Positions 1 to 4,896 of a stretch of 5,454 nucleotides of DNA are shown in pieces. A program made the position numbers and the translations under genes. Below the pieces are notes generated by a model that did not search any database, was not told where the DNA came from, and worked only from the letters and a program-made list of their open reading frames with translations. This DNA comes from Desulfovibrionales bacterium GWA2_65_9. GTDB taxonomy: Bacteria; Desulfobacterota; Desulfovibrionia; Desulfovibrionales; Desulfovibrionaceae. Each line of letters begins with the position of its first letter. Position 1 is the stretch's first letter. The stretch lies in contig MGTN01000098.1 in NCBI GenBank assembly GCA_001799475.1, positions 1 through 5,454 on the forward strand, written 5' to 3'.

Positions 1-172
1 CGTCCAGGCGGCGGTGGCTGCCCTGGATCTCGATGATGACGCCTTCGGGGGCGTTGCGCACCATGCCAGCCAGGCCCACGTCCTGGGCCAGCCTGTAGAT
101 GTAGGGCCGGAAGCCCACGCCCTGCACCTGGCCGGTGACGGTGATGCGGCGGCGGGGGGAAATGTCGGACAT
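1..172 (-). CDS. hypF: HypF N-terminus (carbamoyltransferase, [NiFe]-hydrogenase maturation), partial
   Basis: Only the first 57 codons are present; the gene runs off the left edge of the window. The peptide starts MSDISPRRRITVTGQVQGVG and carries the acylphosphatase signature GQVQGVGFRPYIYRLA (residues 14-29), followed by GLAGMVRNAPEGVIIEIQG (residues 33-51). HypF proteins begin with such an acylphosphatase-like domain, and the GFRPxxYRLA version is typical of HypF rather than of stand-alone acylphosphatases, which usually lack the Pro-aromatic pair after GFR. HypF makes the carbamoyl group that becomes the cyanide ligands of the [NiFe] centre, working with HypE in the cytoplasm. The start is fixed by AAGGAG at 178-183, five bases before the ATG, and a promoter candidate lies at 203-231. 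A free acylphosphatase of about 90 residues cannot be fully excluded because the downstream zinc-finger and YrdC-like domains are outside the window. Confidence 0.85.
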   Translation of the reverse strand, partial: MSDISPRRRITVTGQVQGVGFRPYIYRLAQDVGLAGMVRNAPEGVIIEIQGSHRRLD

Positions 173-202
173 GAGCTCTCCTTGGCTGGTGGCGTCCCGG
201 TG

Positions 203-231
203 TTGATAGCCAAGGCCGGGGCGCGTGGCAA
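203..231 (-). promoter_or_regulatory. Candidate sigma-70 promoter of hypF
   Basis: On the minus strand there is TTGCCA (226-231, five of six matches to the -35 consensus), a 17-base spacer, then TATCAA (203-208, four of six matches to the -10 consensus). The start of transcription would fall near 196, giving a leader of about 24 bases that contains the ribosome binding site at 178-183. The spacing is ideal. Found by eye only, so moderate confidence. Confidence 0.5.
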
Positions 232-297
232 GGATTACCCCTGTCCCAGGCGGTGCGGCGGTCTTTGTCCCGGATGTATTTGCCGCTGCCAGTGCCG

Positions 298-331
298 GGG
301 CGAGGCCCGCCGGTCCTCCCTTGGCCCGCCC
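298..331 (-). terminator. Weak terminator-like hairpin after the DUF362 gene
   Basis: On the minus strand, GGGCGGGCC (323-331) can pair with GGCCTCGCCC (298-307), giving nine GC-rich pairs with one bulged T and a loop of about 15 bases. It starts about 11 bases after the DUF362 stop codon and before the hypF promoter, the right place for a terminator. It has no following run of T, so intrinsic termination would be poor. It may simply be structure expected in such GC-rich DNA. Confidence 0.3.
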
Positions 332-341
332 TGGCCCCGTC

Positions 342-1295
342 CTAGCCGATGTTGTCCAGCAGGCTTTTCACGCGGCCGCGCATGAAACGCAGGGGTTCGA
401 AGCGCATGGGGCTGAGCTGCGCCTGGACTTCAAATCCAGTGGCGTCAAAGGCCTGGGGCGGTTCCAGCACGAACCGCGCCGCGTGCGGGTCGGCGCCGGG
501 AAGTGTTTGGATCAGCGCCTCGGTCCAGAGGGGCACGTCCGCCGGGGTGAGCCCCAGGAGCCCGTACAGCGCGGCGTCCAGGGCCAGCGTGTCCGGCGAG
601 CAGCCGAGCAGCCCCAGCGCAAAGGCCTCGCCGTGCACCGGCCCGCCCCGGTGCAGGGCCACGATGCCGTCCACCAGGCCGCTGGCCGGGGGCAGGGCGG
701 CGCGCACGTCGAGCACCAGGCGCTCCATGCGTCCGGACAGATCGCCCAGGCGCATGTGGGCCAGGGCCTTGCGGCAGCCGCAGACCGCGCCGAAGAGGTT
801 CTTGGTGCTGGCCGTGACGCGGAACTGGCCGTGGGCCTTGAGCCGGGCCACGCTCAGGATGCGGTCGGCCTCCAGCGCCCGGCGCGACAGGCCGATGGTG
901 CCGCCGTCGCTCAGCTTGAGCCGCGTGGGGCGGTCCAGGGTGGCCACGCGCAGGCCCAGGTCGTTTAGTGCCTCGGTGAGGCCGCAGGCGCTTGCCACGC
1001 GCCCGGCGCTGCCAAAGGCCGGGGAGTCGGCCACCATGGGCTTGGCCGCGCAGTCGAGCAGATGCGCGCACACGGCCCGCACCACCTCCGGGTGGGTGCA
1101 GGACAGTGCGGCGTTGTTTTTGGAGACCAGGTTCGGCTTGACCAGCACTCGCTCCCCGCGCGCAAAGTCCAGGCCGCAGGCGGTGAGGACGCGCTCCACG
1201 GCGTCGCGCAGGGCGGGGCGGTCGTAGCCCGTCTGGCGCAGCAGGGCCACGGGAATGCGCGGCCTGGCTGTCAGCATGTCTGCGGGTGTCAGCAT
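342..1295 (-). CDS. DUF362-family protein without ferredoxin domain
   Basis: With the start at 1295 the protein has 317 residues and consists of a single DUF362 (PF04015) domain. Visible family blocks are VLVKPNLVS (residues 50-58), CTHPEVVRAV (66-75), the ADSP loop (89-92), LKAHGQFRVTASTKNLFGAV (152-171) and GLVDGIVALHRGGPVHGE (206-223). Many DUF362 proteins carry a C-terminal 4Fe-4S ferredoxin domain; here no CxxCxxC cluster motif is present, so this is a stand-alone version. No biochemical role is established for the family, and no signal peptide or membrane segment is seen, so it is probably cytoplasmic. The open frame continues 85 codons upstream, but that part is Pro/Ser/Arg-rich, repetitive and unlike the family, so the ATG at 1295 (or 1277) is preferred. 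Neither start has a convincing ribosome binding site. The gene lies between a terminator and hypF, and appears to be transcribed alone. Confidence 0.85.
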   Translation of the reverse strand: MLTPADMLTARPRIPVALLRQTGYDRPALRDAVERVLTACGLDFARGERVLVKPNLVSKNNAALSCTHPEVVRAVCAHLLDCAAKPMVADSPAFGSAGRVASACGLTEALNDLGLRVATLDRPTRLKLSDGGTIGLSRRALEADRILSVARLKAHGQFRVTASTKNLFGAVCGCRKALAHMRLGDLSGRMERLVLDVRAALPPASGLVDGIVALHRGGPVHGEAFALGLLGCSPDTLALDAALYGLLGLTPADVPLWTEALIQTLPGADPHAARFVLEPPQAFDATGFEVQAQLSPMRFEPLRFMRGRVKSLLDNIG

Positions 1296-1297
1296 GC

Positions 1298-1332
1298 CTT
1301 GCCAGATAGCTCCAATCCAGCGGCCTGGCAAG
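1298..1332. repeat. Perfect 8-bp inverted repeat over the DUF362 promoter
   Basis: CTTGCCAG (1298-1305) and CTGGCAAG (1325-1332) are exact inverted copies separated by 19 bases. One arm covers the candidate -35 box and the other overlaps the -10 box and ends two bases before the ATG at 1295. The centre-to-centre distance is 27 bases, longer than usual for one dimeric regulator. It could be an operator, or a coincidence of TTGCCA-like boxes. Confidence 0.4.
1303..1331 (-). promoter_or_regulatory. Candidate sigma-70 promoter of the DUF362 gene
   Basis: On the minus strand there is TTGCCA (1326-1331), a 17-base spacer, then TATCTG (1303-1308; only three of six match the -10 consensus). The predicted start of transcription is about seven bases further on, at or next to the A of the ATG at 1295. 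The same -35 box, spacing and GCTATC core occur in front of hypF, which strengthens both calls. Confidence 0.4.
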
Positions 1333-1493
1333 CTCTTGCGCACGATCCGCCGCAGGGCCTGAGGCCTCCCGGAGGATGGCCTGGGCAGGGTATTCAGGCC
1401 GGGGCAAGGGCCGGTGGCGGTGGCCTGCAGGGGCTGTCCGGCATGGTGCTGGCCGTGGGCTGGCCTGGCGCGCGGGCCGGGGAGCCTGGGCCG

Positions 1494-1528
1494 GGATGGA
1501 AGGCTGGGTGGACGGCTGGATGGAAGGC
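1494..1528. repeat. Short direct repeat in the DUF362 upstream gap
   Basis: The 11-mer GGATGGAAGGC occurs at 1494-1504 and again at 1518-1528, with related GGCTGG units between them (1503-1519), so the stretch has a loose 24-base period. It sits in the 279-base gap between the DUF362 start and the FliT-like gene. Apart from this repeat, the terminator and the DUF362 promoter, I see no gene in that gap. Confidence 0.5.
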
Positions 1529-1535
1529 GTGAAGA

Positions 1536-1564
1536 AAGGGCGGCCCGCAAAGCGGGCCGCCCTT
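1536..1564 (-). terminator. Intrinsic terminator of the glycosyltransferase operon
   Basis: AAGGGCGGCCCGC (1536-1548) and GCGGGCCGCCCTT (1552-1564) form a perfect 13-base-pair stem with a three-base loop. On the minus strand the stem is followed by TCTTC, so the transcript ends in a stem foot plus a short U-rich run (CCCTTTCTTC). It begins 10 bases after the stop codon of the FliT-like gene. In the plus direction the following bases are CCCCG, so it is directional. Confidence 0.85.
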
Positions 1565-1574
1565 CCCCGAAGAT

Positions 1575-1943
1575 CTAGCTGTTTCTGCTGATGAAGCTGC
1601 TGCGGATGCGCGGGGTGGGCCGCACGGCCCTGCCGTAGCCCTGGTGCCGTTTCTGCTCCTGGCCCGTGCGCATGATCTCCTGGCCGATGGAGCGGCGCAG
1701 GCGCGTGGCCTCGTCGATGATCCTGGCCTGGAGGGTTTTGAGCTCCTCCAGCTTGGCCACCAGCGAGTCCAGGCATTCCCCGTCCGGGGCGCTCAGGTTG
1801 TCCTCGGCCAGGGCCGCGTTCATGACGCCGTCGCGTCCGAAGGCGACCTCCTCGGCCTTGTCCACCTCGCCAGCGGCCAGGTGGGCCAGCTCCAGGTTTC
1901 CCATCGCAATGGCCTGGTCGAGCAGGGTGAGGGCCGCGCGCAT
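1575..1943 (-). CDS. Small FliT/FlgN-like helical protein, probable flagellar export chaperone
   Basis: A 122-residue protein, almost wholly helical to about residue 100. The first half (residues 4-45, with LLDQAIAMGNLELAHLAAGE then VDKAEEVAFGRD) resembles the FlgN/FliT pattern of a helix, a short 'G-D/N-L-E' turn and a second helix rich in E and R/K. The second half has a long amphipathic helix (57-99) and ends in a basic tail with QGYG (101-104) and RPTPRIRSSFISR, similar in style to FliT C-termini. FliT and FlgN escort filament-cap or hook-associated subunits to the flagellar export gate. The size fits those families (about 100-150 residues). The ribosome binding site GGGAG (1950-1954) lies inside the end of the upstream gene, and only three bases separate stop and start, so translation is probably coupled. 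The assignment rests on pattern only; these families are poorly conserved, so it could be another small coiled-coil protein. Confidence 0.5.
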   Translation of the reverse strand: MRAALTLLDQAIAMGNLELAHLAAGEVDKAEEVAFGRDGVMNAALAEDNLSAPDGECLDSLVAKLEELKTLQARIIDEATRLRRSIGQEIMRTGQEQKRHQGYGRAVRPTPRIRSSFISRNS

Positions 1944-1946
1944 GGC

Positions 1947-2552
1947 TTACTCCCTTCCGGATGCCCGGACGTCCTCACGCAGCTGCGCGACGACCTTCTT
2001 CCAGCGGTTCACTGCGGGCAAAAACTCATATTCCAGCAGGTCGGCCAGCAGAATCCAGTCCTCGTTGCCCATGACTGAGGTCATTTCCCCGAAGAGGTTG
2101 GAGAGCTGGTCGCTGGCCTCCATGAATTCGCGGTAGTCCTTGAGGGCGAACTCGCCGCGCAGGGTGCTGATCATGCCGATGAAGTCGCGGGTCACGTCCA
2201 CCAGGTCCTGGTAGGTCTCCAGCGCCTCGGCGTCGTCGGCCTGGCGGAAGAGTTCGGCCACGCGGCTGGCGCCTTCGCCCATGAGGGTGACGACCTTGTA
2301 CAGCTCACGGGTGATCTCCACGGCCACCTCGCCCACGGGCATGGTGCGGATCTCCACGGTCTTCAGCTCGCCGACGTCGATGTCCTCGGCCTGGTGCGGG
2401 TAGATCTCGGAGAAGGGCTCGTCATTGACGAACACGTCCGTGACAATGCGGTCGTGCAACAGCCCGTCTTCCATGACCTTGATGAAGACCTGGTCCAGGC
2501 TGCTGAAATGTGCGAAATCCAGTTCGCTTTTCTGTCCGTCTATGAGCAGCAT
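1947..2552 (-). CDS. Unrecognised acidic two-domain protein (201 residues), middle gene of the operon
   Basis: I do not recognise a named family. The protein is clearly acidic and has no signal peptide, membrane segment or cysteine. Residues 1-70 look strand-rich (LLID at 2-5, DQVFIKVMEDG at 20-30, RIVTDVFVNDEPFSEI at 35-50, GELKTVEIRT at 61-70), in an order that would suit a small beta-grasp-like domain. From about residue 73 to the end it is predicted helical with heptad-like spacing, including DDAEALETYQDLVDVTRDFI (106-125) and a WILLADLLEYEFLPAVNRWK segment (166-185). A strong ribosome binding site, AAGGAGG (2558-2564), sits five bases before the ATG. It follows the glycosyltransferase by 33 bases and precedes the FliT-like gene by three, so it is surely part of the same transcript. 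From context I infer a flagellum-associated role, such as a partner of the transferase or an assembly factor; this is unproven. Confidence 0.85.
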   Translation of the reverse strand: MLLIDGQKSELDFAHFSSLDQVFIKVMEDGLLHDRIVTDVFVNDEPFSEIYPHQAEDIDVGELKTVEIRTMPVGEVAVEITRELYKVVTLMGEGASRVAELFRQADDAEALETYQDLVDVTRDFIGMISTLRGEFALKDYREFMEASDQLSNLFGEMTSVMGNEDWILLADLLEYEFLPAVNRWKKVVAQLREDVRASGRE

Positions 2553-2585
2553 GTGCCCCTCCTTGGGTTCAGCGTTGGGATTTTT

Positions 2586-4286
2586 TTACTGGTCTGCATG
2601 ACCATATGCAGTGTTCATGCCAATTTCGACAGAGGCTCGCATGGCGTCTATGAGCGCGCGGAAGCGCGCAGCCAGCGCCAGGATCTCGGGCATATCCAGG
2701 CCGGGCCGCTCGGTTTCGAACATCCACAGCGCGGAAAGCATTGTCAGGCGAGGGTCGGCGCAGAGCGAACTCTGCACCCGCTGCCAGGTGGCCAGGAACT
2801 TGGCCTTGACGGATTTCATGGGGTCGCGGCCCAGAAGCTGGCCCTGGCGCTCCAGCAGGAACAGGAACTCCGAGGCCGTGCCCAGGGCCTTCAACAGCGG
2901 GCCTGCCGCCTCGGCTGACAGCCCGGATGCCCCTGCGGTTGGAGGTCCGGCTGGCGTTGCGGCCAGGTCCAAGGATTCTCCGTCAAGATATCGACGATAC
3001 AGCGTGCGCTGAATCCGGATGAACCGCGTGTGGTCTTCCTGGTCGTGGCCGGAAAGGGAAACGAGGTCCATAAGCCCGTCTGCGCCGCTGCCAGGGCCGC
3101 TGCCGGAGTTGATGACCGTGCGCCAGACGCGCGCGCCGCCGCCGTCAGTGCTGTCGCCGCCCGCCGTGGCGCGGCCGCAAAGCATGTCCAGGGCCAGGGC
3201 GAGCACGGTCTCCGGGGCGATGGCCTGGCGGCAGGCCTCGTTCCCGTCAGTGAGATGCGGGCAGTCCTGGCCAAAGCCGCAGGGGTGGCAGGCCATGTCC
3301 GGCTCCAGGCAGATGCTGCCGGGCAGATACGGGCCGGTGTCCCAGGGCTGGGCCGTGGCCAGAAACAGCGCCAGGCAAGGCACGCCGAGGCCCGCGGCCA
3401 GGTGCATGGTGCCGGTGTCGTTGGTGACGAGCAGGCGGCACTCCGCCAGCACTGCGGCCAGGGCCGGCAGGTCCGTTTGGCCCATGAGGTCGATGACGGG
3501 CGCGCTGCTGCCGGCCGGGCCGCACGGGCCGAGCTCTGCGCGCAGCCGCTCGCCGAGGGCTTTCTCCTGGGCCGTGCCCACGAGCACCGGGGCGAAGCCG
3601 GCCTCCACGAGGCCACGGGCCACCTGGGCGAAGCGCGCCACGGGCCAGCGCCTGCGGTCCTCGGACGCGCCGAGCTGCAAGGCCACGAAGCCCTTTGCCG
3701 GGGCGCCCTGCAACCCGTCGGGCAGCAAGCCGTGCAGGCGGACCTGTGCCTCGCTCCGGGCCTCGGGCGTCGGGCCGCGCAGGCCGAAGCCTCCGCTGTT
3801 GTCAGGCGCGCCGGAGAGACCGGCTATGCGCCGGAAAATATCCACGATGTTGAAGGGACTGGCCCCGCGCGAGGAGGAGGCCAGTTGCAGGAAGGCCGCC
3901 CAGGCGCCGCTGTCGGCGTTGAAGCCGTGGTCGTCCAGGGCGAAGCCGCGCAGCTCCGCCGCGCCAAGGGACATGGCCATGAGCCGCGCGGGCTCGGACG
4001 GCGTCAGGTTGATGACGAGGTCCGGGGCGAACTCGTGGCGTATGCGCTCCGTGGCCTCGCGATAGGCCGCCAGGGCCAGCCGCCAGTCCTGGTCCAGCCG
4101 GGCCAGCAGGCGCGCGCCAGGGAAGGGGAAGACCCCGTCCAGGCCCTGCATGAGGCTGGCCGCCGGGGCGAAGTTCTCCAGGCAGGCCAGGGCCACGCTG
4201 TGTCCCTGGGCCTTGAGCCCGGCCACGGTGGGCTGGGACTGGAGCAGGTCGCCCAGTCGGGTCAGGTTCATCACAAGCACTTTCAT
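2586..4286 (-). CDS. Family 9 glycosyltransferase (heptosyltransferase-like) with C-terminal extension
   Basis: A 566-residue protein. Residues 1 to about 370 are a GT9 (PF01075) enzyme of the ADP-heptose:LPS heptosyltransferase type. The N-terminal Rossmann start is MKVLVMNLTRLGDLLQSQPT (1-20); FVALQLGASEDRRRWPVARFA (200-220) opens the second Rossmann domain; the sugar-nucleotide site is VTNDTGTMHLAAGLGVP (287-303). A cysteine-rich segment (C326, C333, C336, C342, C352), common near the end of GT9 proteins, follows. The usual family length is about 350 residues. Here a Gly/Ser-rich linker (371-405) leads to an extra, mostly helical domain of about 160 residues (406-566) with charged segments such as DHTRFIRIQRTLYRRYLDG (418-436) that I do not recognise. 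The ribosome binding site GGAG (4293-4296), six bases from the ATG, and the conserved GT9 N-terminus fix the start. First gene of a three-gene operon behind a sigma-54 promoter. The usual role would be LPS core synthesis; the context suggests instead flagellin or other flagellum-linked sugar transfer. Confidence 0.9.
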   Translation of the reverse strand: MKVLVMNLTRLGDLLQSQPTVAGLKAQGHSVALACLENFAPAASLMQGLDGVFPFPGARLLARLDQDWRLALAAYREATERIRHEFAPDLVINLTPSEPARLMAMSLGAAELRGFALDDHGFNADSGAWAAFLQLASSSRGASPFNIVDIFRRIAGLSGAPDNSGGFGLRGPTPEARSEAQVRLHGLLPDGLQGAPAKGFVALQLGASEDRRRWPVARFAQVARGLVEAGFAPVLVGTAQEKALGERLRAELGPCGPAGSSAPVIDLMGQTDLPALAAVLAECRLLVTNDTGTMHLAAGLGVPCLALFLATAQPWDTGPYLPGSICLEPDMACHPCGFGQDCPHLTDGNEACRQAIAPETVLALALDMLCGRATAGGDSTDGGGARVWRTVINSGSGPGSGADGLMDLVSLSGHDQEDHTRFIRIQRTLYRRYLDGESLDLAATPAGPPTAGASGLSAEAAGPLLKALGTASEFLFLLERQGQLLGRDPMKSVKAKFLATWQRVQSSLCADPRLTMLSALWMFETERPGLDMPEILALAARFRALIDAMRASVEIGMNTAYGHADQ

Positions 4287-4321
4287 GAGGCGCTCCGGCA
4301 GAATTTTCTCCGCTAGAGCTG

Positions 4322-4338
4322 AAGCAAGAAGCCTGCCG
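4322..4338 (-). promoter_or_regulatory. Probable sigma-54 (-24/-12) promoter of the glycosyltransferase operon
   Basis: The minus strand reads CGGCAGGCTTCTTGCTT. Against the sigma-54 consensus TGGCACG-N4-TTGCW it keeps the invariant GG (4336-4337) and GC (4324-4325) with exactly ten bases between, plus CA, the following G, and the full TTGCT. The mismatches are the first T and one C. Transcription would start near 4312, giving a 26-base leader that holds the GGAG ribosome binding site. Sigma-54 control is widespread for flagellar genes in polarly flagellated proteobacteria. Confidence 0.65.
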
Positions 4339-4373
4339 ATGGCGCGATTATTGTGCTGGCGGACGCCGCTTGC

Positions 4374-4408
4374 CGCCGTTTACCTGGGCAGGCCTGCGGC
4401 GAACGGCG
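4374..4408. promoter_or_regulatory. Dyad in the divergent control region, possible activator site
   Basis: CGCCGTT (4374-4380) and AACGGCG (4402-4408) form a perfect 7-bp inverted repeat with 21 bases between, extendable by TG/CA with one bulged base. Inside it lies a separate perfect 10-bp palindrome, GCAGGCCTGC (4388-4397). Relative to the predicted start at 4312 the dyad spans about -62 to -96, close to where sigma-54 enhancer-binding activators usually bind. Its role is inferred; it could also serve the plus-strand genes. Confidence 0.35.
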
Positions 4409-4413
4409 CAAAT

Positions 4414-4457
4414 CGGCGGGTGAGTGTTCATCGGGCCTTACAGGATGCTCACCGCCG
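4414..4457 (+). other. Imperfect hairpin upstream of the DUF485-actP operon
   Basis: CGGCGGGTGAG (4414-4424) pairs with CTCACCGCCG (4448-4457) over ten base pairs with one bulged G (4418). Inside, CATC (4429-4432) can pair with GATG (4444-4447), leaving an 11-base apical loop. It does not match a riboswitch I know. It may be an operator dyad in DNA, or RNA structure if transcription of the plus-strand operon starts upstream of it. Confidence 0.3.
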
Positions 4458-4533
4458 GAATAGCGCCATTCAACGAAAGAGGGTACAACAATCGAAAAAT
4501 GTGCTTTACATCAATAACCGAAGACAGCGCGTA

Positions 4534-4558
4534 GGGGCCTTGGGCGGTCCGAAGCCCC
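4534..4558 (+). other. Leader hairpin just upstream of the DUF485 gene
   Basis: GGGGC (4534-4538) pairs with GCCCC (4554-4558); after one C-A mismatch the stem continues TTGG/CCGA (4540-4543 with 4549-4552, one G-U pair), closing a five-base loop. It ends 18 bases before the AGGAGG ribosome binding site (4577-4582). There is no T run, so it is not an intrinsic terminator. It may affect mRNA stability. The AT-richer stretch just before it (about 4466-4520) probably holds the promoter, but I could not identify clear -35 and -10 boxes. Confidence 0.3.
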
Positions 4559-4588
4559 GGCGCAGGCAACGACAACAGGAGGACCATC

Positions 4589-4894
4589 ATGAACAAAGAC
4601 CCGGAAGCCATCATCAACTCGCCTGAATTCAAGGCCCTGGTCGCCAGGCAGTGGTCCGTCTCGGCAGTTCTGTCCATCATCATGCTGGGCGTATATTTCG
4701 GCTTCATTCTGGTTCTGGCCTTCAACAAGGCCCTGCTTGGCGGCATGATCACCGCAGGCTTAAGCGTGGGCATCCCCATCGGCCTGTTCGTCATCGTGCT
4801 GGCCTGGGGGCTCACCGGAATCTACGTGTTCTGGGCCAACGACAAATACGACAAAGCCGTGAACGCCATCCGGCAGAGCCTCAGGAGGAATTAG
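4589..4894 (+). CDS. DUF485 (YjcH-like) inner-membrane protein, partner of ActP
   Basis: A 101-residue membrane protein of family DUF485 (PF04341). Family features seen: an N-terminal cytoplasmic stretch with FKALVARQWSVS (residues 14-25), a first membrane helix about 26-46 containing the conserved YFGFIL (36-41), a second about 55-81 with GIPIGLFVIVLAW (61-73) and LTGIYVFWAN (75-84), and a short charged tail. The size equals that of E. coli YjcH (about 100 residues). In many proteobacteria this gene stands directly before actP and is co-transcribed with it; the exact role is not settled, though an accessory function for the symporter is often assumed. A perfect AGGAGG (4577-4582) six bases before the ATG fixes the start. 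Only two bases separate its stop codon from the next ATG, so the two genes form an operon. Confidence 0.93.
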   Translation: MNKDPEAIINSPEFKALVARQWSVSAVLSIIMLGVYFGFILVLAFNKALLGGMITAGLSVGIPIGLFVIVLAWGLTGIYVFWANDKYDKAVNAIRQSLRRN

Positions 4895-4896
4895 AC

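Noticed and set aside
225..1227. Long plus-strand open frames opposite the DUF362 gene
   Set aside because: They are low-complexity Ala/Gly/Arg/Pro translations with no recognisable motif, as expected when GC-rich codons of the real minus-strand gene are read in other frames.
1296..1550. An 85-codon in-frame N-terminal extension of the DUF362 protein starting at 1550
   Set aside because: It would begin inside the terminator hairpin, is rich in Pro, Ser and Arg, derives from repetitive GC-rich DNA, and has no counterpart in the DUF362 family. It also contains the predicted promoter.
445..1776. A 443-codon minus-strand open frame spanning the terminator and part of two genes
   Set aside because: It runs out of frame through the DUF362 and FliT-like genes and across the terminator; its composition is Pro/Ala/Gly/Arg-rich and meaningless.
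3019..4316. Long plus-strand open frames opposite the glycosyltransferase
   Set aside because: The minus strand encodes clear GT9 motifs with a ribosome binding site; the plus-strand translations have biased composition and no family features.
4386..4400. Plus-strand GG-N10-GC spacing as a sigma-54 promoter for the DUF485-actP operon
   Set aside because: Only the invariant dinucleotides fit; the TTGC element reads CGGC and the site is nearly 190 bases from the start codon.
4505..4537. TTTACA (4505-4510) as the -35 box for the DUF485 gene
   Set aside because: No acceptable -10 hexamer lies 16-18 bases downstream; the nearest candidate, TAGGGG, is too far and a poor match.
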